Shown here one piece after another: positions 34,616-44,227 of a DNA stretch of 64,000 nt. The translations under genes were made by a program, and so were the position numbers. Source of the DNA: Pseudomonadota bacterium (lineage in GTDB: Bacteria > Desulfobacterota > Desulfobulbia > Desulfobulbales > Desulfocapsaceae); the NCBI GenBank assembly GCA_023412495.1, contig JAEYNP010000120.1, positions 124,001 through 188,000 on the forward strand, given 5' to 3'. The first letter of the stretch is position 1, and every line of letters starts with the position of its first letter. The notes beneath the pieces are model-generated. The model searched no databases and was not told the origin of the DNA. It was given only the letters and a program-made list of their open reading frames with translations.

Positions 34616-36574
34616 TCAAAAGGCCATATGACTGAGGGATTTGATAATCAAGGCAAAGCCCATGGCAAACATCCCGGCAAGACCCATGCCGCAGGAGAAG
34701 CCGGCGAGCAGGACCGGGGCGTACTGCCGCCACATCGGGCCGTATTTTTTCAGGAAGAAATAGCGGCCGAGGAAGGCGCCGACTACCTCCAGCACCAGGC
34801 CGTGTGGCGTGGACTGGCCGAGGCCTCGAACTACCCCGTAGATGAGGAGAACCGGCAGGCCGATGAGGCTGAGGACTATATACATCAATAGGCCGAAGCC
34901 GAGGCCGGTAACCACGGTCAGGCCGTCCAGGGCCTGGTAGAACTGGGAGTTGCCTTCGAGTGTCGAGGTCTGCATGAGCAGCGTATTCAAGGCCTGGAGG
35001 TGCCACAGCTCTTGGGCGAAGGGGTAACTCGCCGAGGGTATGGGGGCGAGCCGCCAGATGAACTGGGAGAAGAGCAGGCTCGCGATCATGACGATGGGGA
35101 AGACCAGCAGCTCCGCCTTGATGATGCCGCGCAAGGACGTCCCGGTGAGCTCGATCTGCCTGAACTGGACGGTCGCCTCGCCGTAGTTGTGAATGGGGAT
35201 GGGCGCATACCAGATCTCGATCCCCTGGTAGCCGAAAAACCGGGCCCCGGCGATGAAGCTCGCCTCCCGCACTAACGGGAGGCTCACGAACTGGCCGGCG
35301 ATGCCCTCCATCCGGGCGGTTATGTAGGAGATGACGGGGGTATAGACGAAGCCGTAGGCGAGGAAGAACAACCAGGGAAAGGACGGCACCAGCCAGACGC
35401 AGAGCAGGACGTAGGCTAGCGTGGAAAAGAAATAGATCCCGATGGCGATCCAGAAGTTGAAGTCGCCCCGGCCGGGCGGCGGTCGGAACACATCCCGGAA
35501 GCTGCCGCGGCCCTTATCCTTTACGCGGAAGGAGTGGACAACGCTCCAGATGCCGATCACCCCTATGGCAAGGCCCAGACCGATGCCGAAACTCATATAG
35601 AAGTCGAAACTGTTGGCGAAGACGGTATCGACGGTGGCCATGCCCGGATGCCAGCGGTGGAGGATCCCCCAAGAGTAGAGCAGGGGATTGAGGGCGATGG
35701 TGATGATCAGCCCCACGAGGCCCCCCATTACCGCCCAGAAGGGCAGGACCATGCCGATGAAGAGCAGGCCGAGGTCGAGCTGGAGGCCCATGGCCACGGC
35801 CGGCAGGATATCCTCGGTGTAGCCGGTGAGCTCGATCCAGGGTATGGGAATCAGCCGGATCTGTTCCGTGAATATGAGGCCGGAAATGATCGGCAGGAGC
35901 ACGTAAAGAAAACCGAAGGCAAGGCCAATGACTCCGCCGATGGCAAAGACCCGCCACTTCCAGCTCTTTTTTTTCTCCTCCTGCGACTCAGCCAGCGCCA
36001 TGGTGCCCAGCGCCGCCACCGGGGCCATGGGGAAGGGCAGCTTCTCCACGTCAGAGGTAATCCGGTAGAGGGCGTAGCCCAGGCCGAAATGGTCGATCCG
36101 CTGGATGATCTGCGAGCCGACGAGCAAGAGAATCGGCACCAGCCAGTCCCGGTGGAAGAAGGAGCGGTCGATCATCGATTGCGACTCCGACCCCGGCGCA
36201 ACCCAGGAGGGGATGAATTCGGTGACCCCCAACATCCGCGCCGCGTCCGACTGGACCAGGTACTGGTTCCACAACAGGCCGGAAAAGGGCGAGGCCAGCG
36301 CCGCGCCGGCCATGTAGTAGAGGAGGAAGATCTCCTGCTGCTTGAGGTCCGAGTGGGCCCTTTTGGCAATCTCGGCAAAGAGGATAATGGTCACCCAGCG
36401 GGCCGCGGGCCCGATCCCCTGGCCGATGACCAGCTGCAGGTACATTGAGCCGGGCATCATGAGAAAGCCGATGAAGATGGCGCCGATGATGGTTTTCCAG
36501 TCGAAACCCTCCTCGAAGTGAGTCGGCGGCGGGAGCAGGTCGCGGTATTCCTTCAGTTCCTTGTCGTCGTACAT
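34616..36574 (-). CDS. OPT-like integral membrane protein B
   Basis: A 652-residue protein with about 14 hydrophobic segments. It begins MYDDKELKEYRDLLPPPTHF and includes IIGAIFIGFLMMPGSMYLQLVIG and MAPVAALGTMALAESQEEKK, written here in parts. It resembles OPT-like membrane proteins that I recall as DUF6784/DUF6785; this was not checked. Conserved polar membrane residues and an IPIPWIELTGY loop suggest a transporter. It starts 15 bp after its paralogue-like neighbour with AAAGGAAAGGGGAG upstream, and ends the five-gene operon. Substrate unknown; peptides or metal chelates are typical of OPT proteins. Confidence 0.7.
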   Translation of the reverse strand: MYDDKELKEYRDLLPPPTHFEEGFDWKTIIGAIFIGFLMMPGSMYLQLVIGQGIGPAARWVTIILFAEIAKRAHSDLKQQEIFLLYYMAGAALASPFSGLLWNQYLVQSDAARMLGVTEFIPSWVAPGSESQSMIDRSFFHRDWLVPILLLVGSQIIQRIDHFGLGYALYRITSDVEKLPFPMAPVAALGTMALAESQEEKKKSWKWRVFAIGGVIGLAFGFLYVLLPIISGLIFTEQIRLIPIPWIELTGYTEDILPAVAMGLQLDLGLLFIGMVLPFWAVMGGLVGLIITIALNPLLYSWGILHRWHPGMATVDTVFANSFDFYMSFGIGLGLAIGVIGIWSVVHSFRVKDKGRGSFRDVFRPPPGRGDFNFWIAIGIYFFSTLAYVLLCVWLVPSFPWLFFLAYGFVYTPVISYITARMEGIAGQFVSLPLVREASFIAGARFFGYQGIEIWYAPIPIHNYGEATVQFRQIELTGTSLRGIIKAELLVFPIVMIASLLFSQFIWRLAPIPSASYPFAQELWHLQALNTLLMQTSTLEGNSQFYQALDGLTVVTGLGFGLLMYIVLSLIGLPVLLIYGVVRGLGQSTPHGLVLEVVGAFLGRYFFLKKYGPMWRQYAPVLLAGFSCGMGLAGMFAMGFALIIKSLSHMAF

Positions 36575-36589
36575 TGGCTCCCCTTTCCT

Positions 36590-38584
36590 TTAATCAGGCA
36601 AAACCTGATAACTCACGTCTGTAAACAATCCAAGCAGGGCCCAGCCTCCCCCCATGAGAAAGTCGCCGATGATGAGACCGATGAAAAAGTACTGAAGTTT
36701 GCGGAATAGCACGATGCCGCCGTAGCGCATGCACAGGGCGTTGCAGGCCCAGCCGATGAAGAAGCTGACCCAGAGGATCCGCATCGCTGAGCTGTAGGCG
36801 GTCAGATAGCCGATGGGGTGGATCGGCCACCAGTAGAACCGGTGGTAGCAAATGACCAGGACGAGCATCACCGCGGCCCCGACCAGGGAAAAGATGAAGA
36901 CCCAGTCGCCGGTGCCGGTGCTTCCCGCCAGCAGCCGGTAGATGTTCTCGTAGACCGTGGTGGTGGTCTGCGTTTCCCAGTCGAGCTGCAGTTCCCGGAT
37001 GCCGTAACGATAGCAGAGGGTCAGCATGGCGAAAACGGAGGCTGTCATGGAGGCCACGATGGTGAGCGCAAGGGCCGCAAACAGCAACAGCGCGGGCCGA
37101 CTTCCCTGGTGGAGATGGCGGGCGTGGAGAAGCGAGGGCATCAGCGACTCCCGCAGGTCGACGAAGAGCACCTTCTGGCTCATGCCGGCAAGCAGGCCGG
37201 AAACGCCCGCGAACATCTTGGTGCCGAAAAGGGCGATCAGTCCGTCGGTGGGAGCTGCGGTGAGGGTGAAATAGGCGATCCCGCCCTGGCAGATGATCCG
37301 GGTGGCCACCAGCATGATCATAAAGAACGACCCGACCACCAGCACTGCGGTCGATACTGCCATACCCAGCCGGACGTACCACCAGACGATGAGGGTAAGA
37401 CCGATCGCCGCCCCCCAGAAGGAGACCCGCACGTCGAACCACTCGGATCGGCCTGTGGAGGGCTCCTTGAGAAAGAAAGACTGGCGGCAGACATCGAGGA
37501 GGTGGAGTCTTGCCAGCCAGAGGAGAAAGAGAAAGAAGACCCCGTAGGCTCCGATCATCTGCATCTCTTCCGGGCGGGTCAGCGTCGGCCCGAAGGTTAT
37601 GCCCAGCTCCGAGGCCGGGATGGAGTAGCCGAGCATGGCGAGAATCCCGTAAAGAAAGGAGACGGCGAGGAAAAAGAACCAGAAGGAAAAGGAGATCTGC
37701 CGCGAGGTGAGGAAGGCGAAACCGATGAAGGCCGGGTAGAAATGGATCTTCATCTTCTGAAACCCTGTGAAGATGCCGCTCTCCGGGAAGTAAGGGCCGG
37801 CGAGAAAGAGTGTCGGGATGGCCGGCACGGAAGGGTAATAGAGGCTGAGTCCGTTGACCAGATGGAGAAATACGGGCAGAGACAGGCCCGCGAGGAGAAA
37901 GCGGTTGCAGAAGAACCGGGCGGTCTCGCCTTCATTCATCGCCTTGCCGATCATCTCGGGGACCTTCAGCAGCGGAAAGTTCATCCGCTCGTTGTGGATC
38001 CACTGCCGGGAGAAGATGTTGATGAGAAAGAGCATGACGAGATAGGCGAGCAGCACATAGCCGCCCCAGAGCAGGAGCGGCGGAAGCCAGGCGGACCAGG
38101 GGATCGAGGCGGAAATCTCGAACCAGCTCATTTGCCTGCCCCCGCCGATGCCGTCGTAGAGCAGCTCGATGGCACCCACGTCGCTCGGGGTCAGCCCCGG
38201 CGGGATCAGGGGATTGATAACCTGGTCCCATTGGTTGCCGGGGCTGGCGAGATGGACCGGGGCGGTCAGGTTGAGGAGAAAGGTGCGGGCAAAGCCGGTA
38301 TAGGCAATCCCTGAGCCGATCACCATCTCGATCCAGACGATGAGCAGCTCCGGCCCGGTGAGTAGGAGCCTCGCGCGGAACAGCCGGGCGATGGCGGTGA
38401 CGACGACGGCCAGCACCAGGAAGACGAAGAAGGGCGCGAGCGGGAAATGACCGCCGCCAAGCGGCGTCGCCCGGAGATACATGTTGTTGTATGGGGTGAG
38501 CAGGCAGATGACCACCGCGAGCATAAGTCCCAGGAACGGGGCCCGCAGGCGGAGCGAGCTTTTCGGCAGGTCGGCGGTCGCCAT
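36590..38584 (-). CDS. OPT-like integral membrane protein A
   Basis: A 664-residue protein with about 14-16 hydrophobic segments, starting 1 nt after the stop of the giant peptidase-like permease (TGACATG), so translation is coupled. Key segments: LLTPYNNMYLRATPLGGGHF at the N-terminus, WIEMVIGSGIAYTG, NERMNFPLLKVPEMIGKAMN in a cytoplasmic loop and QMIGAYGVFFLFLLW. The overall pattern matches the same OPT-like DUF6784/DUF6785 type as gene B, to which it is distantly similar. The two are probably a heteromeric transporter or two halves working with the ABC components upstream. Confidence 0.7.
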   Translation of the reverse strand: MATADLPKSSLRLRAPFLGLMLAVVICLLTPYNNMYLRATPLGGGHFPLAPFFVFLVLAVVVTAIARLFRARLLLTGPELLIVWIEMVIGSGIAYTGFARTFLLNLTAPVHLASPGNQWDQVINPLIPPGLTPSDVGAIELLYDGIGGGRQMSWFEISASIPWSAWLPPLLLWGGYVLLAYLVMLFLINIFSRQWIHNERMNFPLLKVPEMIGKAMNEGETARFFCNRFLLAGLSLPVFLHLVNGLSLYYPSVPAIPTLFLAGPYFPESGIFTGFQKMKIHFYPAFIGFAFLTSRQISFSFWFFFLAVSFLYGILAMLGYSIPASELGITFGPTLTRPEEMQMIGAYGVFFLFLLWLARLHLLDVCRQSFFLKEPSTGRSEWFDVRVSFWGAAIGLTLIVWWYVRLGMAVSTAVLVVGSFFMIMLVATRIICQGGIAYFTLTAAPTDGLIALFGTKMFAGVSGLLAGMSQKVLFVDLRESLMPSLLHARHLHQGSRPALLLFAALALTIVASMTASVFAMLTLCYRYGIRELQLDWETQTTTTVYENIYRLLAGSTGTGDWVFIFSLVGAAVMLVLVICYHRFYWWPIHPIGYLTAYSSAMRILWVSFFIGWACNALCMRYGGIVLFRKLQYFFIGLIIGDFLMGGGWALLGLFTDVSYQVLPD

Positions 38585-38585
38585 G

Positions 38586-41500
38586 TCAGAGTGCCTCCTG
38601 GGGGCGGCTCAGGGCCACCGCCTCGCGGAAAGATTCGCGCAGCCGGTCGTGGGCGGCGTCGTCAAGTGATCGCCAGACCAGGAGCTGCCTGCGGATCTCG
38701 TGGAGGAATGAGGTGTTGATCCGCTGCCAGGCCCCGGATTCCCCCGACCTCCGGTGCAGCGAGACCCTGATCTCCAGGAAGTCACGGCCCTCCCGGGCGG
38801 GGCAGAATTGAAGGTCGACGGTCTGCATGATCCCGAAATCGAAAGGGGCGAGCCAGACGTTGCTGCGGATGTGGAGGCAGCGCAGCTCGTGGGGGTTGTC
38901 TGCTTCCTGGACCATCCGGGCGATCTCCGACACGGTCGAGCAGCTGAAGACCACCTCCACCGGCCCAGTCGAAAACAGGCCGTGGGAGATGTCGCGATGG
39001 CTGGTCAGATAGTTGTAAACGAAGCCGCCGATACTCTCGTGTTCGCGGTATTTCATGAGAAAGGGCAGGGTGACCTGGATGCTGTTGCCGACCGGCTCGG
39101 GCAGCTTGAAGGTCCGGTTGACGTCGGGAATGGCGATGCGGGTCGCGACCCGTGCCGGGTAGAGTACCGAAACCAGCACCACGATGATCACCAGTGCCAT
39201 GGCCGCCACCCCGGCCAGCGACGAATAGTTGACGGTGATCCCGGCCCAGAGCGGGGTTTCGCTGAAGAGGGCCGCGGAGACCTGGGCTATCAGGTATCCG
39301 AGGACCACGGAAATGACCGCCAGGGCCATGGCCTCGGCGACGAAGAGAAAGCCGACATGGGAGGGGGCGAGGCCCACCGAGGTGTAGACGGCGATCTCAC
39401 CTTTGCGCTCGTAGACCGAGCTGATCATGGTGTTGAGGACGATCAGGACCGAGATGAGCAGGGGGATGATGATGTTCGGCACACCGCTGTAGTTGAGGGT
39501 GTCACTGATGTTGTAGAGCCAGACGCCGTCCGGTTCGCCGGTGAAGATGGCGAGACTGAAGCGGTCGGTAAGACTTTCGGCAATTTCCTTGATACTGGCG
39601 GGATTGTCTGGCCGGATCGCCACATTTTTCAATTCCCCGCCGGCGGCAAGCAGCGTCCTCGCCGGGACGATGGCGGTGTCGGCTGCGCCGATATGCCGGT
39701 ACCGGCTCTGGAAGGAGCGCAGGTCATCACCGGATTCGAGCGCCTCGGCCTCCTCCTCGGTCATCTCCCTGCCAGCCTCTTCCGGAAAGACGACCGGGGT
39801 CAGCGGCTCGCCGTCCAGGTCGCGGGTCTGCTCCAGGTCCGCCGCCCGGAACGTGCCGATGACGGTGTAAGGCGTGCCCATGAGCGAGACGGTCTCCTCC
39901 CGGGAGGGGTCCAGTCCCAGCCGGGAGGCCTGATTTTCCTCGAGGATGATGGCGAGGCGGTCGTCATCGGTAAACCAGCGGCCGGCGGTGAGGAGCCTGT
40001 GCAGCCCGGTGACGGCGGCCTCGTTCGGGGAAAGGCCGATCAGGCCCTGGATCTCGACCTCGTTGCCGTTTGCCCGGACCGGCACGTGAACCGGTCTGGT
40101 TCGGTCGTTGTTTTCCAGCCAGATGCGCGGGGCCGGCCTGCTGCCCGGAGGCATGCTGCCGGCCAGGATATCCATTGCCTGGGGCGGCAGGCTCTGGGCG
40201 TTGATCTTCTTCAGCAGGAGTCCCTGGTAGGGCGCCTCGGGCTGAAAGGCGAGACGCACCTGCTGGCGGCTGGACTTGATCGTGGTGAAGCTCATGATTG
40301 TGAAGGTCAGGATGACGAGCGTCGTGCAGGTGAGGATCGTTCGCAGCCTTCGCCGCCTGAGGTTGGATATTCCCAGGAAAAAGGCGGCCACGAAGGCCTT
40401 CCAGCGGCTGATCTCCTCCGGTCTCTTGTGGGTGGCCCGCCGCTGCAGCAGGATCATTTCGTCCTCGAAGCGGAAAAAAATGATCAAAGCAACCAAAAAG
40501 GAAATGCTGATGATGAAGAAGGCGAGAATGATCACCATCGGGCTGTAGGCGAGTTGGAAGGCCGGGTGGACCTTGTAGATGATGGCGATGACCGCGGCGA
40601 GAATGGCGGAAAACCCTACGATGCGCCGGTAGATGGAGGCGAAGTTGAACAGGAACCTTTCCATGACGAAGGCAAACGGCACGAAGAGAGCCACATAGAA
40701 GAGCACCCCGAAAAGGACGTCCTTCTGGGTCCCCGCGACCTGCACGTAGACCCGGTCGGCCAGGGCCAGGGCCTCGGCCGCCGCTTCGCGGCCCGCCGAG
40801 TAGGCAAAGGCGGCGAGGCTTTCCCGGCTTTTGTCGAGCGCGGCCATCCCCCGTCTCTTCAGGTCGTCGATCTTCTCGTCGAAGATGCCGTGGCTCTCCA
40901 GGTTTTCGATGCGCGGCAGCAGCAGTGTCCAGGCGTCCTCGGCCGCATGATGGACGGTGTGGGGAATGCGCGGAAAATTGTCCACCAGGTATCCTTGGCC
41001 AAGAGGCTTTTCCTCGGTGGCGTTGGTCAATATCATCTTGTTGGTCAGGAGCGTGTCGGACAGGGTGAGCTTCAACAGGGTCCCAGGTTCGGTATACACC
41101 GAGGAAATGATCGATTCACGGGTATCGATACGGCTGTACCAGTAGTGCTCGGGGGGCGCGTCGCGCCGGCCGTCGAAGAGCTGGATCTTGGTCATGTAGG
41201 CGAAACTGCGCGGTTCGAGCAGATTGAACAGGGTCGTCTCCCGGCAACTGAAGAGCACCAGATCGGTCTGCATCGCCTTGCGCAGGAGCTTCAGCCGGTA
41301 GTTGTCCTTGCCGGTCTCCTTCTTGTCGATGGCCCAGACGACCTTGCCGCTCGTTTCGTCAAACCGGTAGCCTTCGATGATCAGCTTGTCGAGCACGTTC
41401 TTCTTGTCGGCCACGCCCTTGATGGTGAAATGACCTGTTTCATCCACTATGGCATGGTACATGCCGTTCCCCTGGTAGGCGAGGATGGCGGTACCGCCGG

Positions 41501-43385
41501 CCGGATAATTGGCAAAGAGCTCGCCCTGCAGCAGCAGGTTTGCCCGGGCGGTGACCGTGACGAAGCCGTCCCTTGGCAGGCTGCCGCTCGACAGGATCGG
41601 GGCGGCGAGGATCCCGGATACCAATCGGCCGAGCAGCTCGGTCTGGCCGGCCAGGTACTGCCAGTCGATCGCTTCCAGGGTGTCGCCGGGCGTTCCCCAG
41701 AGACTGCGGCTGTCCCCGGTAGTAGCGAGCGTCAGGCCCAGGTAGCCGGCAAGCGCCCCGACCTCGCCGCCGAGATTCGGCCGGTCGGGCAGCCAGGAAT
41801 CCCAGCCGCGGAGGTGGCTTGGGCGAAGGGTATCCTGGTAGGCGGCAGTACCTCCGGGCGGGCCTGCCGCCTGGGCGAGAACCGTTGCCATCGTGCTGTA
41901 GGCAGGCGTGCGGTTGATTGTCGGTTTCAAGTTGTAGAGGAAGCCGCGATTGAAGCCGCCCACGCCGTTGCCGTGGCCGGAGAGGTGGAGGCTGATGAGG
42001 GCCGCTATCTGGTAATCGCGGACGGTGTCGCGAAGGGTGGTAGCCGACTGCAGGGCTTGTTGCTGCCGTTCCAGGTCATTTGCAAGGAGGGTGTTCTTGG
42101 CGATGGCCCCGGGTATCAGTCCGCGTAAAAGGTCTTCCTCTTCCCCGCTCAGCCGGTCGAAGCCCTCCGCCCAGCCGAGTCTGCGGTAGGCGAGGCGACG
42201 GCTGGCTGCCTCCTTGATCAATTGCTTGGTGGCGGGCGTCTGTTCGGCGAGCCGCAGCTGAATCAGCTGCCTGGAGATTTCATCGACGGCGTAGTCCAGG
42301 CTCGGACGAACGGCCTCGCTGAGCAGAGCGTCCCGGGAAGGATCCGGCTCCAGGGGGAAACGGAGTTTCTCAAGGGTCGCCAGATTCTCCTTTAGTTTCT
42401 TCTGTAGCCGCTGCAACTGCTGCTTTTTATCGCGCAGGTCCTTAGATCTCGCGCTGATGCTCCAGACGAAATCCCGCATTCCCGCCATGGCCTGGGCCCG
42501 GCCGCTGGTGGCGAGCAACAGGATCGATCGTTCGGGTGGATTCTTGACGAGCGTTTCGGCGAGCGCGAGCAGCGTGGCGATGGAGGTGGCGGCGTCGGCG
42601 CCGGGAGAATCGCCGGTAATGAATTCATCGGTGTCGAAAAAGGCCTCGAGGACGACGAGCTCCTCCTTTTTCCTCTGATCACTGCCTTCGATGAGCGTAT
42701 AGATATTTTTGGCGAGGTGTGGCTCCCACACGGCGCGGGCCGTGAGTTCCACCCTTGGGTGCTGGGGCTGGGGGCTGACCTCGAGCCGGCCGAAGATCTG
42801 CTCGGCGAAAGACCTTTCGAGCAGGAAACAGGGAAACTGCAGGGGAGTGAGTTCCTGTTTTTCGGTAAAGAAGATCCGTCTGGAGGTTTCCTTGCCGGCG
42901 TCGCCGGCCAGGAAGATCAGGGCCCTGGCGCCCAAGGCGGCCAACTGTTGCCAGTTGCGGCCGGAATCGAAATCCATCAACACGATGCTGCCATTGAGGT
43001 CCTTGCCGTCCAGCTGTGCAAGAGAACCGTTGCCTAGGTAGAAGAGGGGGGCGGCAACGGTTCCGTCTGTGGCCGGAGGGGTGATGGCGTTGTTGCTCAA
43101 GGCGGCGAGGGGGTAACTCCTGCCGTCTACTGTCAATTCCGCGCCCATGAAGCGGCGGACTGGCAGTTCGTATTCATGTGTAGCCGGTTCAAGCGCCAGG
43201 TTCCGCAGCCTCTCCTCAATATAGGCAACGGCCTTCTCGTACCCGGGAGTGCCGGTAGCCCTGGTGCCGAAACCGCTCATGGAGGAAATCGTTTCCCGAA
43301 GCGATGAATCCGACGCCCTGCCGGGCACCGGAAAAACCACGAGGATCGCAAGAATCAAGAGCTGTACGAGAAAAGAGGCCATCAT
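38586..43385 (-). CDS. Giant M28-peptidase-like / FtsX permease fusion protein
   Basis: About 1599 residues. A signal/anchor (LVQLLILAILVVFPVPGRA) precedes an extracytoplasmic PA-like domain (~90-180) and an M28-like aminopeptidase domain (~230-330). Expected metal ligands are mostly lost: AHxD is AFFDTD, GAxDN is GADAA and the GEE motif is SGRA. A long helical and beta region follows (~330-880). Then come a membrane bundle (~885-960), an FtsX/MacB unit (first helix at ~1005-1030, large extracytoplasmic domain, three helices at ~1300-1420) and a ~170-residue cytoplasmic C-terminus. It is encoded between the ABC ATPase and two OPT-like proteins. ATG 43385 is chosen over TTG 43424; neither has a clear ribosome-binding site. 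Confidence 0.8.
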   Translation of the reverse strand: MMASFLVQLLILAILVVFPVPGRASDSSLRETISSMSGFGTRATGTPGYEKAVAYIEERLRNLALEPATHEYELPVRRFMGAELTVDGRSYPLAALSNNAITPPATDGTVAAPLFYLGNGSLAQLDGKDLNGSIVLMDFDSGRNWQQLAALGARALIFLAGDAGKETSRRIFFTEKQELTPLQFPCFLLERSFAEQIFGRLEVSPQPQHPRVELTARAVWEPHLAKNIYTLIEGSDQRKKEELVVLEAFFDTDEFITGDSPGADAATSIATLLALAETLVKNPPERSILLLATSGRAQAMAGMRDFVWSISARSKDLRDKKQQLQRLQKKLKENLATLEKLRFPLEPDPSRDALLSEAVRPSLDYAVDEISRQLIQLRLAEQTPATKQLIKEAASRRLAYRRLGWAEGFDRLSGEEEDLLRGLIPGAIAKNTLLANDLERQQQALQSATTLRDTVRDYQIAALISLHLSGHGNGVGGFNRGFLYNLKPTINRTPAYSTMATVLAQAAGPPGGTAAYQDTLRPSHLRGWDSWLPDRPNLGGEVGALAGYLGLTLATTGDSRSLWGTPGDTLEAIDWQYLAGQTELLGRLVSGILAAPILSSGSLPRDGFVTVTARANLLLQGELFANYPAGGTAILAYQGNGMYHAIVDETGHFTIKGVADKKNVLDKLIIEGYRFDETSGKVVWAIDKKETGKDNYRLKLLRKAMQTDLVLFSCRETTLFNLLEPRSFAYMTKIQLFDGRRDAPPEHYWYSRIDTRESIISSVYTEPGTLLKLTLSDTLLTNKMILTNATEEKPLGQGYLVDNFPRIPHTVHHAAEDAWTLLLPRIENLESHGIFDEKIDDLKRRGMAALDKSRESLAAFAYSAGREAAAEALALADRVYVQVAGTQKDVLFGVLFYVALFVPFAFVMERFLFNFASIYRRIVGFSAILAAVIAIIYKVHPAFQLAYSPMVIILAFFIISISFLVALIIFFRFEDEMILLQRRATHKRPEEISRWKAFVAAFFLGISNLRRRRLRTILTCTTLVILTFTIMSFTTIKSSRQQVRLAFQPEAPYQGLLLKKINAQSLPPQAMDILAGSMPPGSRPAPRIWLENNDRTRPVHVPVRANGNEVEIQGLIGLSPNEAAVTGLHRLLTAGRWFTDDDRLAIILEENQASRLGLDPSREETVSLMGTPYTVIGTFRAADLEQTRDLDGEPLTPVVFPEEAGREMTEEEAEALESGDDLRSFQSRYRHIGAADTAIVPARTLLAAGGELKNVAIRPDNPASIKEIAESLTDRFSLAIFTGEPDGVWLYNISDTLNYSGVPNIIIPLLISVLIVLNTMISSVYERKGEIAVYTSVGLAPSHVGFLFVAEAMALAVISVVLGYLIAQVSAALFSETPLWAGITVNYSSLAGVAAMALVIIVVLVSVLYPARVATRIAIPDVNRTFKLPEPVGNSIQVTLPFLMKYREHESIGGFVYNYLTSHRDISHGLFSTGPVEVVFSCSTVSEIARMVQEADNPHELRCLHIRSNVWLAPFDFGIMQTVDLQFCPAREGRDFLEIRVSLHRRSGESGAWQRINTSFLHEIRRQLLVWRSLDDAAHDRLRESFREAVALSRPQEAL

Positions 43386-43470
43386 TTCTATCTTTCGTCG
43401 CCCGTGCCGTAGTGGACCGAGCAATCATGCCGCAAAGCTTAACCATTAATTTTTCAGAGCATGACCCTGC

Positions 43471-44208
43471 TCAGTGAGCAGAGGCAAGTCCGCCCGTTTT
43501 AATGTCCAGTTCGCTCCTTTCCTGAATTTTATCGATTTTTCCGTCCCTGATCCAGACCACCTGATCGGAAACATTGAGCATCTTATAGTCGTGGGTCGCC
43601 GAGATAACGGTGACTTTGCGCTCCAGGCTGAGCTCCTTGAGGAGCCGGATGATATCCTCGCCGGTGCTGAGGTCGAGGTTGCCGGTCGGCTCGTCGGCGA
43701 GGATGATGGCCGGATTGTTGGCCAGTGCCCGCGCTACCGCCACCCGCTGCTGCTGCCCCCCCGAGAGTTCCGAAGGCCGGTGGGCGTGGCGGCCGGTGAG
43801 ACCCACCAGATCGAGGAGCTGCATGCCCCGCTCCATGGCCTGGTCGTTGCCAACCCCGGCGAAGGTCATGGGGATGGTGACGTTTTCCAGCGCGGTCATC
43901 ACCGGGATGAGGTTGAAGGTCTGAAAAATGTAGCCGATCTTGCGGCAGCGCAGCCAGGCCAGCTCGTAGGCGTCGAGCTGGGCGATATCCACCTCGTCGA
44001 TGAAGACCTTGCCGCTGGTCGGTTTGTCCAGGCCGCCGATCATATTAAAGAGGGTCGACTTGCCGGAGCCGGACGGTCCCATGATGGAGACGTACTTGCC
44101 GGTTTCGATCTCGAGGTCGATGCCCTTCAGCACCTTGACCACGATCTTGCCCAGCTCGAAATCCTTGGTGACCTCCGAGACCCGCACTATTTTTTTCGTA
44201 TCTGTCAT
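43471..44208 (-). CDS. ABC transporter ATPase, MacB/LolD type
   Basis: A 245-residue nucleotide-binding subunit: Walker A GPSGSGKS, Q-loop IFQTFNLIPVMTALEN, signature LSGGQQQRVAVARALA, Walker B IILADEPTGNLD and H-loop SATHD. The QTFNLIP and GNLDLSTG features place it in the MacB/LolD/FtsE group that works with FtsX-type permeases by mechanotransmission. ATG 44208 is selected because AGGAGA lies upstream and the longer frame runs into the permease gene. It lies 19 bp after the small permease and 85 bp before the giant permease, which together should complete the transporter. Confidence 0.92.
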   Translation of the reverse strand: MTDTKKIVRVSEVTKDFELGKIVVKVLKGIDLEIETGKYVSIMGPSGSGKSTLFNMIGGLDKPTSGKVFIDEVDIAQLDAYELAWLRCRKIGYIFQTFNLIPVMTALENVTIPMTFAGVGNDQAMERGMQLLDLVGLTGRHAHRPSELSGGQQQRVAVARALANNPAIILADEPTGNLDLSTGEDIIRLLKELSLERKVTVISATHDYKMLNVSDQVVWIRDGKIDKIQERSELDIKTGGLASAH

Positions 44209-44227
44209 ACCGGTCTCCTTTTCGGTG

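Noticed and set aside
38754..42128. Very long (1124-codon) plus-strand ORF opposite the giant permease
   Set aside because: Shadow of the GC-rich gene; no signal, domain or start site, whereas the minus strand shows clear PA/M28-like/FtsX domains.
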